In this document: in pieces, positions 10,901 through 19,428 of the stretch
How positions within the stretch are numbered: the stretch's first letter is position 1
Layout of the letters: every line of letters starts with the position of its first letter
NCBI RefSeq assembly: GCF_000741715.1
Contig: NZ_JGZN01000003.1
Location: 186,001 to 250,000 of the forward strand
Direction: 5' to 3'
Length of the DNA stretch: 64,000 nucleotides
DNA from: Bifidobacterium saguini DSM 23967
GTDB lineage: Bacteria; Actinomycetota; Actinomycetes; Actinomycetales; Bifidobacteriaceae
Notes under the pieces: model-generated
The model's database searches: none
Told to the model about the DNA's origin: nothing
The model's input: the letters and a program-made list of their open reading frames with translations, nothing else
Position numbers and translations under genes: made by a program

Positions 10901-11225
10901 CCGCGTGGAGGAGGAGAACGCTGCCGAGGCCGCCGCTTCCGTGTCCGCAGCACTGCCGACCGGTGGCTTCGTAATTCTCGATACCGCGCTGACTGATGAT
11001 CTGCTGGCCGAAGGCTACGCTCGCGATGCCATCCGCGCCGTGCAGGATGCCCGTAAGGACGCTGGTCTGGAGATTTCCGACCGTATCGCCCTGACGCTCA
11101 CCGTGCCGGCTGCCGATGTGGCCAAGGTCGAGCAGTTCAAGGACCTCATCGCCCACGAGACCCTCGCCACTTCCTTGGAAGTCAAGGAAGGTGCCGAGCT
11201 CGCCGTCGAGGTGAAGAAGGCCTGA
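7920..11225 (+). CDS. ileS: Isoleucyl-tRNA synthetase
   Basis: Charges tRNA-Ile with isoleucine in the cytoplasm. The 1101-residue protein starts at GTG with AGGAG eight bases upstream. The class I HIGH motif appears as HYGH (residues 72-75) in PPFANGLPHYGHL, and the KMSKS loop as KMSKH (648-652). The CP1 editing domain lies between (TTPWTVPTNF near 242). The C-terminal part is the anticodon-binding and extension region. Length and the KMSKH variant fit the eukaryote-like IleS clade common in actinobacteria, which is often associated with mupirocin resistance. A strong terminator follows and the T-box precedes it. Confidence 0.97.
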   Translation: MSENVYPKANEGGETAHVAPNPSFPNMEQTVLDYWDKDDTFQKSVERNPSGDHSQNEFVFFDGPPFANGLPHYGHLLTGYAKDVIPRYQTMKGRKVNRVFGWDTHGLPAELEAQKELGIDSVDQIEKMGIDKFNDACRASVLKYTHEWQDYVHRQARWVDFEHGYKTLNIPYMESVMWAFKQLYDKGLAYQGYRVLPYCPKDRTPLSAHELRMDADVYQDRQDTTVSVAVKLRDEDAYAVFWTTTPWTVPTNFAIVVGADIDYVEVQPTEGKFAGKKFYLGKDLLPHYTKELGENYEVVRELKGSELAGRRYWPVFPYFAGEKAETEGNVPGPNGYTIFTADYVDTVEGTGLVHQAPYGEDDMNTLNAKGIKSTDVLDAGCRFTSQCPEYEGMFVFDANLPILRNLRAGDGPLAQIDEDKRAILFQEKSYVHSYPHCWRCATPLIYKPVSSWFVSVTKIKPRLLELNQQINWIPENVKDGQFGKWLANARDWSISRNRFWGSPIPVWVSDDPKYPRVDVYGSLEELKNDFGDYPRDKDGNINMHRPWIDDLTRPNPDDPTGKSTMRRIPDVLDCWFESGSMSFAQFHYPFENKEKFEQHFPADYIVEYIGQTRGWFYLLHVMATALFDRPAFKNVICHGIVLGSDGQKMSKHLRNYPDVNGVFDKYGSDAMRWFLMSSPILRGGNLIVTAEGIRDTVRQVMLPVWSSYYFFTLYANAANGGKGFDARHLNADEVAGLPEMDRYLLARTRRLVEKVEKSLNEFAISDACDAASDFIDVLTNWYIRNTRDRFWNEDANAFNTLYTVLEVFMRVLAPLAPMEAESVWRGLTGGESVHLADWPFVVDEKTGEATELGRVLVDDPKLVNAMEKVREVVSGTLSLRKASQIRVRQPLSKLTVVVEDVEDVRAYAEVLKSELNVKDIEFCTMEDAGSQGLKIVHQLKVNARAAGPRLGKQVQFAIKASKTGAWHVDASGAPVVETPNGEVALVEGEYELINRVEEENAAEAAASVSAALPTGGFVILDTALTDDLLAEGYARDAIRAVQDARKDAGLEISDRIALTLTVPAADVAKVEQFKDLIAHETLATSLEVKEGAELAVEVKKA

Positions 11226-11282
11226 ATGATGCAGTAATCACAGGTTGATTGGAATCTTGGACCACATCATCCTGTGATAGAT

Positions 11283-11320
11283 AAACAAGGCTGAGTCGTG
11301 AAAACGGCTCAGCCTTGTTT
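11283..11320 (+). terminator. Rho-independent terminator of ileS
   Basis: AACAAGGCTGAG pairs perfectly with CTCAGCCTTGTT around a 12-base loop, followed by a short T-rich stretch. Confidence 0.85.
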
Positions 11321-11503
11321 GTATTTCTTGAGTTGTTCGATTGTTGTGCGGTGGAGACCGGAGGGAATCGAAATGATTCGAAATAATTGGTTTGAATGTG
11401 CCCGCATTCGTTGGTGAGTGACTGCAGCGTCTGTGATTCAAAGATTGATGCCGAGGTGAGGTGTGCGAAGGAGCCCTTATTTTGTAAGGAAAATAAACAT
11501 TTA

Positions 11504-11644
11504 TGAAGTGAACGTTATCATTGCAGCGTGAACGTTCACATTGTTCATTCGTTGAATTAATTTATCGAAATCAATCGAAATAATTTGCGGGCGATGTTAT
11601 CAATCCGTTATCTTAATTACTGAAAACATTCGAATCGTTTCGAA
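11504..11644 (+). promoter_or_regulatory. Control region of the glycoside import operon with LacI-type sites
   Basis: This AT-rich region before the binding-protein gene contains GTGAACGTTCAC (11528-11539, perfect palindrome) and a related GTGAACGTTATCA (11508-11520). It also contains TTCGAA repeated around TCGT (11629-11644), ending 38 bases before the start codon. The first two are LacI-family operator half-sites. No regulator gene is adjacent, so the controlling protein is encoded elsewhere. Confidence 0.6.
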
Positions 11645-11682
11645 GCTTTTCAATCAGTAATGGCGCTGAATAAGGAGACAAG

Positions 11683-12990
11683 ATGAAAGCTACCCGCAAA
11701 TTCGTTGCTGCAGCTCTCGCAGTAGCCACCATGATTGGCATGGCCGGCTGCGGTGGCGGTGAAACCGCCCAGGAGGAGAACCCAACCTCCATCAAGATTT
11801 GGCACTATGAGGAAGACAACGGCGCTCAGGGCAAGGCTTGGGCCAAGGCTATGGAAATCTTCGAAAAGGAGACCGGCGTCAAGGTCGAGTTCGAGAAGAA
11901 GTCCTTCGAGCAGATTCGCCAGAACGCTTCCCAGATTCTGAACTCCGACGAAGCCCCTGATGTTATGGAATACAACAAGGGCAACGCTACCGCCGGCCTG
12001 CTTGCCAGCCAGGGCCTGCTGAGCAACCTGAACGATTACGTCTCTAAGTACAACTGGGATAAGAAGGTCTCCGGCTCCCTCGCCGACACCGGCAAGTACA
12101 ACGAGCAGGGCATCATGGGCTCCGGCGACTGGTACGGCATCACCAACTACGGTGAAGACATCGTCATGTACTACAACAAGGACATGTTCGACAAGTACGG
12201 CATCGAAATCCCGACCACTATGGACGAGCTCGAAGACGCCATGCAGAAGTTCGTGGATGCCGGCGTGACCCCGCTTTCCGAAGGTGTGGCCGAATACCCG
12301 CTGCAGCACCTGTGGTGGCAGCTGGTTCTGCAGAAGGCCTCCGACAAGTTCCTCAAGGCCTACGAGATGTACGACGGTGACGTCGACTGGCAGGGCGAAG
12401 CAACCACCTACGCCACCAAGACCATCAAGGATTGGGTCGACAAGGGCTACATTTCCAAGGATTCCACTGGTCTGAAGGCCGAGGATGCCGGCCAGAACTT
12501 CATCAAGGGCAGCTACCCGATGTTCTTCTCCGGCACCTGGTGGTTCGGCCGCTTCCAGTCCGACATGGCTGACACCAACTGGACCTTCTCCCTGTTCCCT
12601 GAATCCAAGAAGGTCGTCGGCTCCTCCGGCAACATCTGGGTCATTCCTGAGAACTCTAAGCGCAAGGATCTCGCTGCCAAGTTCATCGACATCACGCTGA
12701 GCGAAGAAGTCCAGAACCTGATGGGCAACTCCGGTGGTCTGCCGATCGCCGCTGATCCGGACAAGATCACCGACGAGAAGACCAAGGAACTCATCACCTC
12801 CTTCAACGGCGTGCTGAAGGATAACGCCCTCGGCTTCTACCCGGATTGGCCGACCTCCACCTTCTACGACGAGCTCAACTCCTCGCTGCAGGAACTGGTC
12901 AACGGCACCTCCGATGTCAAGACCGTGCTCGGCCAGATGGAAGACAACTACAACAAGGGTGTCGAAGCCGCTGGCGTAAAGCAGCAGTAA
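11683..12990 (+). CDS. ABC transporter extracellular sugar-binding lipoprotein
   Basis: Captures a sugar outside the cell for the two permeases that follow. The 435-residue precursor has a lipoprotein signal peptide with positive MKATRK, a hydrophobic core and lipobox GMAGC, so Cys23 would be lipidated. The mature part is a family 1 (MalE-type) binding protein rich in surface Lys/Glu. It contains GDWYGITNYGEDIVMYYNKD and an aromatic stretch (SGTWWFGRFQ) that may stack on sugar. Ribosome binding site AAGGAGACAAG. The neighbouring alpha-xylosidase suggests xylosylated or alpha-glucosidic oligosaccharides as ligand; this is inferred. Confidence 0.92.
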   Translation: MKATRKFVAAALAVATMIGMAGCGGGETAQEENPTSIKIWHYEEDNGAQGKAWAKAMEIFEKETGVKVEFEKKSFEQIRQNASQILNSDEAPDVMEYNKGNATAGLLASQGLLSNLNDYVSKYNWDKKVSGSLADTGKYNEQGIMGSGDWYGITNYGEDIVMYYNKDMFDKYGIEIPTTMDELEDAMQKFVDAGVTPLSEGVAEYPLQHLWWQLVLQKASDKFLKAYEMYDGDVDWQGEATTYATKTIKDWVDKGYISKDSTGLKAEDAGQNFIKGSYPMFFSGTWWFGRFQSDMADTNWTFSLFPESKKVVGSSGNIWVIPENSKRKDLAAKFIDITLSEEVQNLMGNSGGLPIAADPDKITDEKTKELITSFNGVLKDNALGFYPDWPTSTFYDELNSSLQELVNGTSDVKTVLGQMEDNYNKGVEAAGVKQQ

Positions 12991-13017
12991 ACGTATCTTC
13001 CTCCTCCGATAAATTCA

Positions 13018-13074
13018 GGGTTTGCCGGTTTTCCTCCAAAATCCTAACCGGCAAACCCGCCCTTTATTTTTGTT
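13018..13074 (+). terminator. Intra-operon terminator/stabilising hairpin after the binding-protein gene
   Basis: GGGTTTGCCGGTT pairs with AACCGGCAAACCC, followed by TTTATTTTTG. It is placed to make binding-protein mRNA more abundant than permease mRNA, a common arrangement in sugar ABC operons. Confidence 0.75.
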
Positions 13075-13172
13075 TTTTCCTTAGGCTTGGCGTGAGCCTA
13101 CCCAAAATCAAGCCACTCGCACATCGCAGTGCCGAATTCCAATACCAATGACGTTAACGGAAGTGAGCCGTT

Positions 13173-14141
13173 ATGAGCGCAACAGCGAAAACCAAGAAGC
13201 ATGTGCAGGATGCAACTGCGCGTGAGAAGGGAATGTCCCGCATTCCGGGCAGCCCATCAAGCCGATTCTGGCTGTACCTGATTCCAGGTTTTGTCATGCT
13301 GCTGTGGATCATCGTGATCCCGGCTGTGTGGAACATTTATCTGAGCTTCACCAACTATCGTGGTATCAAGCCGCCAACCTTCGCAGGCCTGACCAACTGG
13401 GCTCGACTGATGAAGGACACCACCTTCTGGACCTCCTTCCGCAACTCCATCTGGATGATTATTGCAATGGTGGTCATCCCGATTCTGCTCGGCCTAATTC
13501 TCTCCTCCCTCGTCTTCGACGTGGTGCAGAAGAAGTTCGGACCGAAGGCCGCATCCACGATGCGTGCCATCTACTACTTCCCGCAGTTGCTGCCTATCGC
13601 AGTCGCATCCTTGGTCATGGGCTGGATCTTCCGCCCGGAGAATGGCGCACTGAACGCCCTGCTTGAAGCCATCGGTCTCGGCAACCTCCAACATGACTGG
13701 CTCGGCAAACCAGATACGGCACTGATCTTCCTCATGCTCATCATGATCTGGATTCAGGTAGGCTACCCGCTGGTCATCTTCATGTCCGGCCTGCAGCGCG
13801 TCGATCCGGAACTGTATGAAGCCGCAAGCCTCGACGGCGCCAACTGGTGGCAGCGCTTCCTCGCCATCACCCTGCCGGCCATCAAGCCTGAAATCTTCGT
13901 GGTGGCCCTGACCTGCACCATCGCAGCCCTGAAGGTGTTCGGTCCGGTCTACATGCTGACCAAGGGCGGCCCAGGCACCAGCACCATCGTGCCGTCCTAC
14001 TACTCGTACGTTCAGTTCTTCCAGTCGCAGCAGGTTGGCTACGGTGCCGCGATTGCTACCGCTCTGACCATCGTCATCATCATTGTGGCCGTTGTGTTCA
14101 CCAACCTTCAGGAGAAGGTTGCGAAGGAAGATGAGGAGTAG
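13173..14141 (+). CDS. ABC sugar permease, MalF/UgpA type
   Basis: Inner subunit of the sugar importer: 322 residues with six predicted membrane segments after a basic cytoplasmic N-terminus. The EAA loop that docks the ATPase starts at residue 216 (EAASLDGANWWQRFLAITLP). Ribosome binding site GGAAGTGAG lies upstream of ATG. It is three bases from the next permease gene, with which it should form a heterodimer. No ATP-binding subunit is encoded here, so a shared MsiK-type ATPase elsewhere is likely, as is usual in bifidobacteria. Confidence 0.93.
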   Translation: MSATAKTKKHVQDATAREKGMSRIPGSPSSRFWLYLIPGFVMLLWIIVIPAVWNIYLSFTNYRGIKPPTFAGLTNWARLMKDTTFWTSFRNSIWMIIAMVVIPILLGLILSSLVFDVVQKKFGPKAASTMRAIYYFPQLLPIAVASLVMGWIFRPENGALNALLEAIGLGNLQHDWLGKPDTALIFLMLIMIWIQVGYPLVIFMSGLQRVDPELYEAASLDGANWWQRFLAITLPAIKPEIFVVALTCTIAALKVFGPVYMLTKGGPGTSTIVPSYYSYVQFFQSQQVGYGAAIATALTIVIIIVAVVFTNLQEKVAKEDEE

Positions 14142-14144
14142 ACC

Positions 14145-15014
14145 ATGACTTCTGCAACCGCACGCAAAATGAATATTCCTAGGGCTCACAAGAACCGCAC
14201 GGTCGGCGACTGGACGATCATGGTGTTGCTGATTATCGGCGGCCTGATCATGCTCTTCCCGTTCATCGTCCTGCTGCTCAACGCATTCAAGACCACAGCC
14301 GACTACAATGCCTCCGGCCCTCTGGCCTGGCCGCATGAGTTCAGCCTCGACGGTCTGGTGAAGTTCTGGACCCGCGTCAACTACCCTGAAAAGCTCTGGA
14401 ACTCCATCTGGACCTCCGGCCTTGTGGCAATCTTCGCAGTGATTCTCTCCATGTTCAACGCCTTCGCGCTCGGCATCGGCCGCGTCAAGGGTTGCCGTTG
14501 GATCGTGCTGCTTATCATGCTTGCCAACATGCTGCCGCAGGAAGCCATGCTGTACCCGCTGTACATCATGTTCAAGGAGATCGGCCTGTACAACAGCCCG
14601 TGGGCCATTGTCATCATCTTCACGGTGATTCAGTCCGCATTCGGCACCTACCTGCTCTCCTCCGTGTATGGCACCTTCCCGAAGGCAATCCTTGAAGCAG
14701 CAACCATCGATGGTGCCAGCCGCTGGACCATCTTCAAGGACATCGTGTTCCCGATTTCCAAGCCCACCCTGAGCGTCATGCTCGTGTTCTTCTTCATCTG
14801 GACCTGGAACGAGTACATGATTCCAATGGCCTTCCTCATCGACAACTCCACCCAGACCATCCCGATTGCAGTCAGCTCGCTGACCGGCGATCGTCTGATG
14901 GATGTGACCACCACCGCTGCCGCATCCCTCATCAGCATCGTGCCTACCTTGATCTTCTACTTGATCTTCCAGCGCACGCTGTCCCGCGGCATCACCTCCG
15001 GTGCAGTCAAGTAG
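14145..15014 (+). CDS. ABC sugar permease, MalG/UgpE type
   Basis: Second membrane subunit of the importer, 289 residues and six membrane segments. The EAA motif is at residue 184 (EAATIDGASRWTIFKDIVFP). It starts three bases after the partner's stop, so translation is probably coupled. The ending SRGITSGAVK is typical of the family. About 130 bases separate it from the GH31 gene, with no terminator seen between them, so the enzyme can be read as part of the same transcript. Confidence 0.93.
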   Translation: MTSATARKMNIPRAHKNRTVGDWTIMVLLIIGGLIMLFPFIVLLLNAFKTTADYNASGPLAWPHEFSLDGLVKFWTRVNYPEKLWNSIWTSGLVAIFAVILSMFNAFALGIGRVKGCRWIVLLIMLANMLPQEAMLYPLYIMFKEIGLYNSPWAIVIIFTVIQSAFGTYLLSSVYGTFPKAILEAATIDGASRWTIFKDIVFPISKPTLSVMLVFFFIWTWNEYMIPMAFLIDNSTQTIPIAVSSLTGDRLMDVTTTAAASLISIVPTLIFYLIFQRTLSRGITSGAVK

Positions 15015-15143
15015 TGCAATAACGACCCGAAGTAATAACCCAGGGTCATAATACAAACCAACATAACCCGATAAACCAAGGTTCCGGCCGGTTCTAATTC
15101 CCTGCCGGCCGGAACCGCCTCTCCCACAAGGAGCACAGCAACA

Positions 15144-17555
15144 ATGAAGTTCACCAACGGTTACTGGATGATTCGCGACGGCGTCGAAGCCCTCTACGCA
15201 CGAGAAGCCTATGAATTGAGCGCCGACACTGCAGCCGAGCGTCTCAACGTGCTCGCCCCGACCTCTGTGGTGCGTGGCCGCTACGATACTTTGAACCTGC
15301 CCACATTCGATGTGGACATCACCTCGCCGGCCGAAGGCGTGATTCGCGTACGTGCCGAGCATTGGCAGGGTGCCATCGAGTATCCCGGCTTCCCGCTCAA
15401 TGCAGACGAGCCCGGCAACCGCGACTATGTGAGCGTGGCCGCACATGGCAATGGTGATGGCGAAGTCGGCGTCAATGGTGCGGATGTTACCTTGACCACC
15501 GGTGGACTGACCGCCAAAGTCGTCAAAGGCTCACCTTGGAACCTGACTTTCCTCGGCGAAGACGGCAAGGTGCTGACCAAGTCGGAAGGCAAGTCCCTGG
15601 CCCGATTCAAGCTCGGCGCGGAATCCAATGTCACTGCACAGCCGGTGGGTGAATTCGGCGTGACGATGGACGGCTCCGCCCGCGACGAATCCGACGTGTT
15701 CACCGCCATCCAGCTGCACCTTGCGGTTGGCGAGAACGTATACGGCTTAGGTGAACGTTTCGGCGCTTACGTGAAGAATGGTCAGACCGTCGACATCTGG
15801 AATGAGGACGGCGGCACCGCATCCGAGCAGGGGTACAAGGATGTGCCGTTCTACATGACCTCCAACGGCTACGGCATTCTGGTGAACAACCGCGGCCACG
15901 TCTCCTTCGAAATCGGCTCCGAGAACACCGAAGCCGTGCAGTTCTCCGTGCCGGGTGAAGGCCTCGACTTCTGCGTGATTTACGGCCCGACCCCGAAGCA
16001 GATTCTCGACCGTTACACCAAGCTCGTGGGTCGCCCGGCCAACGTGCCGGCATGGAGCTACGGCCTGTGGCTCACCACTTCGTTCACCACCAAGTACGAT
16101 GAGCAGACCATCAACTCCTTCATCGACGGCATGGCCGAGCGCGATATTCCGCTGGCAGCCTTCCACTACGACTGCTACTGGATGCGTGAATTCCACTGGT
16201 GCGATTTCGAATGGGACAAGCGCTTCTTCGGTGATATCGAATCCACGCTGAAGCGTTTGCATGAGGACAAGGGCCTGCACATCTGCGCATGGATCAACCC
16301 GTACATCGGCCAGCGTGGCGACATGTTCAAGGAAGGCCGTGACAAGGGCTACCTCGTCAAGAAGGCCAATGGCGAAGTTTGGCAGACCGACTTCTGGCAG
16401 GCCGGTATGGGTCTGGTGGACTTCACCAACCCTGAGGCCCGTGAATGGTTCAAGAGCAAGGTTAAGAAGCTGCTGAACCAGGGCGTGGACGCCATCAAGA
16501 CCGACTTCGGCGAGCGTATTCCGCGCGACGTGGTCTGGTATGACGGCTCCCCGAAGCTCTCCATGCACAACTGGTACACCCAGCTCTACAACCAGACAGT
16601 GTTCGAGGCGATTGAGGAAACCTACGGCAAGGGCAACGCATGCCTGTACGCCCGATCGGCAACCGTGGGCGGCCAGCAGCAGCCCGTGCACTGGGGCGGC
16701 GACTGCGAATCCACCTTCAACGGCATGGCACAGTCCCTGCGCGCAGGTCTGTCCCTGACCTCCTCTGGCTTCGGCTTCTGGAGCCACGACATTGGCGGCT
16801 TCGAAGGCGCCTTCCCGGATCCGGCAGTCTACAAGCGTTGGGTGGCATTCGGCCTTCTGGGCTCCCACTCCCGTCTGCACGGCTCCACTGTGTACCGCGT
16901 GCCGTGGCTGTTCGACGAGGAAGACAAGAAAAACGGCGTGGAGCTGGTTCCCGGTCAGACCGCCGTGGACGTGGCCCGCAAGTTCACCAAGCTCAAGCTC
17001 GAACTCATGCCGTACGTCTACGAGACCGGCCTGAAGCCGCACATCAACGGCACTCCGGTAATGCGTTCCATGTTCGTCGAATTCCCGGATGACCAGACCT
17101 GCCGTACGCTGGACCGCCAGTACATGTTCGGCCCGAACTTCTTGGTGGCCCCTGTATTCACCTACTCCGGCGAAGTTTCCTACTACCTGCCGGAAGGCGT
17201 GTGGACCAACTGGCTCACTGGCGAGAAGGCGCAGGGTGGCGTGTGGCGCAACGAGGTGCACGGCTACGATTCCATCCCGCTGTGGGTGCGCGACGGCTCC
17301 GTCATCGTCACCAACCCGGGCGAAACCAAGCCGGACCGTGTCTACGGCACCGACGCTCTGGTTTCCGTGTTCCTGACCGATGCCGAATCCGCCGAAGCGG
17401 TGGTCAGCGAAATCGACGGCTCCTCCGTGACCTTCACCGCCCGCCGTACTCCGGCTGGCGTGGAAGTCTCCAGCTCTGATGGCCGTGCGTTTAGCGCACG
17501 CCTCGGCTCGGACGGTGAAATCGTCAAGGCCGAATCCGGCACTGTAGTGCTGTAA
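15144..17555 (+). CDS. yicI: GH31 alpha-xylosidase (YicI-like)
   Basis: Retaining glycosidase that removes non-reducing alpha-xylosyl (or alpha-glucosyl) units from imported oligosaccharides. It has 803 residues, no signal peptide and is cytoplasmic. The catalytic nucleophile Asp454 lies in KTDFGERIP, matching the YicI form rather than the WxDMNE of alpha-glucosidases. The acid/base is Asp520 in WGGDCESTFNGMA. The N-terminal beta-sandwich carries VYGLGERFGAYVKNGQ. Ribosome binding site AAGGAGCACAG. Being downstream of the importer suggests uptake and cytoplasmic breakdown of xylosylated or isoprimeverose-like sugars. Exact specificity needs assay. Confidence 0.9.
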   Translation: MKFTNGYWMIRDGVEALYAREAYELSADTAAERLNVLAPTSVVRGRYDTLNLPTFDVDITSPAEGVIRVRAEHWQGAIEYPGFPLNADEPGNRDYVSVAAHGNGDGEVGVNGADVTLTTGGLTAKVVKGSPWNLTFLGEDGKVLTKSEGKSLARFKLGAESNVTAQPVGEFGVTMDGSARDESDVFTAIQLHLAVGENVYGLGERFGAYVKNGQTVDIWNEDGGTASEQGYKDVPFYMTSNGYGILVNNRGHVSFEIGSENTEAVQFSVPGEGLDFCVIYGPTPKQILDRYTKLVGRPANVPAWSYGLWLTTSFTTKYDEQTINSFIDGMAERDIPLAAFHYDCYWMREFHWCDFEWDKRFFGDIESTLKRLHEDKGLHICAWINPYIGQRGDMFKEGRDKGYLVKKANGEVWQTDFWQAGMGLVDFTNPEAREWFKSKVKKLLNQGVDAIKTDFGERIPRDVVWYDGSPKLSMHNWYTQLYNQTVFEAIEETYGKGNACLYARSATVGGQQQPVHWGGDCESTFNGMAQSLRAGLSLTSSGFGFWSHDIGGFEGAFPDPAVYKRWVAFGLLGSHSRLHGSTVYRVPWLFDEEDKKNGVELVPGQTAVDVARKFTKLKLELMPYVYETGLKPHINGTPVMRSMFVEFPDDQTCRTLDRQYMFGPNFLVAPVFTYSGEVSYYLPEGVWTNWLTGEKAQGGVWRNEVHGYDSIPLWVRDGSVIVTNPGETKPDRVYGTDALVSVFLTDAESAEAVVSEIDGSSVTFTARRTPAGVEVSSSDGRAFSARLGSDGEIVKAESGTVVL

Positions 17556-17571
17556 AGCTCACACATTAGGC

Positions 17572-17629
17572 ACAGGGCGATCATGACGGGCAGGATTCCT
17601 GCATCGCAATGATCGCCCTGTTTCTTTTT
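17572..17629 (+). terminator. Rho-independent terminator after the GH31 gene
   Basis: ACAGGGCGATCAT pairs perfectly with ATGATCGCCCTGT, followed by TTTCTTTTT. It closes the importer/alpha-xylosidase operon. Confidence 0.88.
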
Positions 17630-17651
17630 AAGCTCTGTTAAACCAAATTCT

Positions 17652-17698
17652 GGCTCCCCTTGTCAGGGGAGCTGGCGGCGAAGCCGACTGAGGGGTAG
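17652..17698 (+). repeat. REP-like intergenic repeat, intact copy
   Basis: A 47-base unit beginning GGCTCCCCTTGTCAGGGGAG and ending GCCGACTGAGGGGTAG, with two internal hairpins. Related copies lie at 25945-26090 (interrupted) and 27444-27490 (opposite strand). All are between genes. Confidence 0.8.
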
Positions 17699-17808
17699 TC
17701 CCGCCCGATTTGTATCAATTTTGCTTTAACAAAGCCTTTTTAAAATGATCGGTTTTCGGCTCGCTGCCGAAGCTAACTGTTATGTCAACTATCAACGGAG
17801 ATACCACG

Positions 17809-19212
17809 ATGACATTCACATTCCCGAAAGACTTCACATGGGGAACCGCTACCGCCTCATACCAAGTGGAGGGCGCAATTCGTGAAGGTGGCCGCACCGC
17901 ATCCATCTGGGACACATATTGTGCAGTGCCGGGCAATATCTTGGACGGCTCCAGCGGTGAATTCGCATGTGACCAATACCATCGCTACCTTGAAGACATC
18001 AAGCTCATGCAAGAGCTTGGCGTAGGGGCTTACCGGCTTTCCGTGGCATGGTCGCGCATCGTTCCCGAATATGGCGGGCCGGTGAATCAGGAAGGCATCG
18101 ACTACTACCGGCGAGTGCTGGAAGCTTTGCATGAAGCTGGAATCAAACCTGCTGTAACGCTGTATCACTGGGATTTGCCGCAATATTTGGAAGACCGTGG
18201 CGGATGGGTGAACCGGGAAACCGCATTGCGATTCGCCGATTACGTTGCGGTGCTCGTACATGAGTTCGGTGATCTGGTGGATACATGGATTACGCTGAAC
18301 GAACCGTGGTGCAGCGCGTATTTGGGGTATGGCAATGGCGCTCATGCGCCCGGATTGCGCGACCATGCCAAGGCGCTCGCTGCCGTGCACCATCTCAATC
18401 TGGCCCACGGTCTTGCAGTCAAGGCGATACGTGCCGAATTGGGGGAGCGGGCCAAGGTTGCCGTCACACTGAACCTGGCCGCCAATGTGGCCGAAACCGA
18501 GACGCCTGAGGATATTGCCGCCAAGCATCGTGCCGATCTTATGGCCAATGAGGTGTTCTTAGGCCCCATGATTGATGGCACATACGATCCGGAGATTTTC
18601 GAGGTTACCAAGCACGTTACTGATTGGTCTTTCATTCAGGACGGTGACGTTGAGATCGCACACCAGCCAATTGATGCATTGGGTATCAATTACTATTCAA
18701 CCAATCATGTGCGCGGTTGTGTTGCCGCTGATGCCGGCTCTTTTGCTGGTGATCGTCATGCCAATGCGATGCCGGCACAGGAGAACGTGGAAACACTGCC
18801 TCCCACCGGCGAATTGACGGCAATGGGGTGGAACCAGGAGCCGAAAGCGCTGACTGCTTTGCTCTGCGAACTCAGCGAACGCTGGCCTGACCTGCCGATA
18901 GTGATTACGGAAAACGGTTCGGCTTGGGATGATGAGGTCAGTGAGGATTCCGCTGCGCCGGATGGTCTTATTGTTCATGATCCACATCGAGTGGCTTATC
19001 TGAATGCGCATGTGCAAGCGGTTGCCGATGCTTTGAAGGCCGGAGCAAACGTGACTGGCTACTTTGCCTGGAGTTTGCTCGATAACTTCGAGTGGGCGTA
19101 TGGCTATACCAAGCGATTCGGCATTATTCGCGTGGATTATGATACCGAAGCGCGCATCTGGAAGGATTCGGCGTTCCGATTCAGGGATATCGTTCGTGCG
19201 AATGCCATTTAG
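17809..19212 (+). CDS. GH1 beta-glucosidase / beta-galactosidase
   Basis: Cytoplasmic retaining family 1 glycosidase acting on unphosphorylated beta-glucosides or related sugars. The acid/base is Glu165 in TLNEPW and the nucleophile Glu368 in ITENG. The N-terminal family signature is FTWGTATASYQVEGA. I chose ATG 17809, with CGGAG eight bases upstream; the in-frame ATG at 17782 would add nine residues and lacks a clear ribosome binding site. TLNEPW, and the lack of the phosphate-binding [12 protein letters not shown] stretch seen in the 50151 enzyme, argue against a 6-phospho substrate. It has its own upstream region after the GH31 terminator and a REP copy. Confidence 0.93.
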   Translation: MTFTFPKDFTWGTATASYQVEGAIREGGRTASIWDTYCAVPGNILDGSSGEFACDQYHRYLEDIKLMQELGVGAYRLSVAWSRIVPEYGGPVNQEGIDYYRRVLEALHEAGIKPAVTLYHWDLPQYLEDRGGWVNRETALRFADYVAVLVHEFGDLVDTWITLNEPWCSAYLGYGNGAHAPGLRDHAKALAAVHHLNLAHGLAVKAIRAELGERAKVAVTLNLAANVAETETPEDIAAKHRADLMANEVFLGPMIDGTYDPEIFEVTKHVTDWSFIQDGDVEIAHQPIDALGINYYSTNHVRGCVAADAGSFAGDRHANAMPAQENVETLPPTGELTAMGWNQEPKALTALLCELSERWPDLPIVITENGSAWDDEVSEDSAAPDGLIVHDPHRVAYLNAHVQAVADALKAGANVTGYFAWSLLDNFEWAYGYTKRFGIIRVDYDTEARIWKDSAFRFRDIVRANAI

Positions 19213-19289
19213 GTTCGCGGCTAGGCTCGCGGCTTCGCGGGGACTTGTGCGGGAACGCTCGCATCGCCACCCATTCGTCATGTACACCC

Positions 19290-19400
19290 CGCGCAGTTAC
19301 TGCCTGTTTGGCGACGAATACAGGCAGTAACTGCGCGGAGGTTCCGTTGAGACGCGCACATACTGCCGGTTCTCGTCCTGAAACAGGCAGTAACTGCGCG
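19290..19400. repeat. GCGCAGTTACTGCC hairpin pair (array A)
   Basis: Two adjacent hairpins. The first pairs GCGCAGTTACTGCCTGT with its complement around about 12 bases. The second has a slightly degenerate left arm (GCGCACATACTGCC) and a perfect right arm. It sits between the convergent GH1 and oxidoreductase genes. The family recurs at 36.5 and 37.9 kb. Confidence 0.82.
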
Positions 19401-19428
19401 GAGGTGGAGGATGGGTGCAGGACCTCGC

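Noticed and set aside
7638..11156. 1172-codon open frame on the minus strand
   Set aside because: It is antisense to ileS, rich in His/Val/Gly from complementing GC-biased codons, with no domain. The plus-strand gene has all class I synthetase motifs.
13494..15446. 650-codon minus-strand open frame over the two permease genes
   Set aside because: Shadow of GC-rich permease codons with no recognisable motif or ribosome binding site; it crosses three real genes.
15747..17261. 504-codon minus-strand open frame over the GH31 gene
   Set aside because: Antisense artefact of codon bias. The GH31 nucleophile and acid/base motifs lie on the plus strand.
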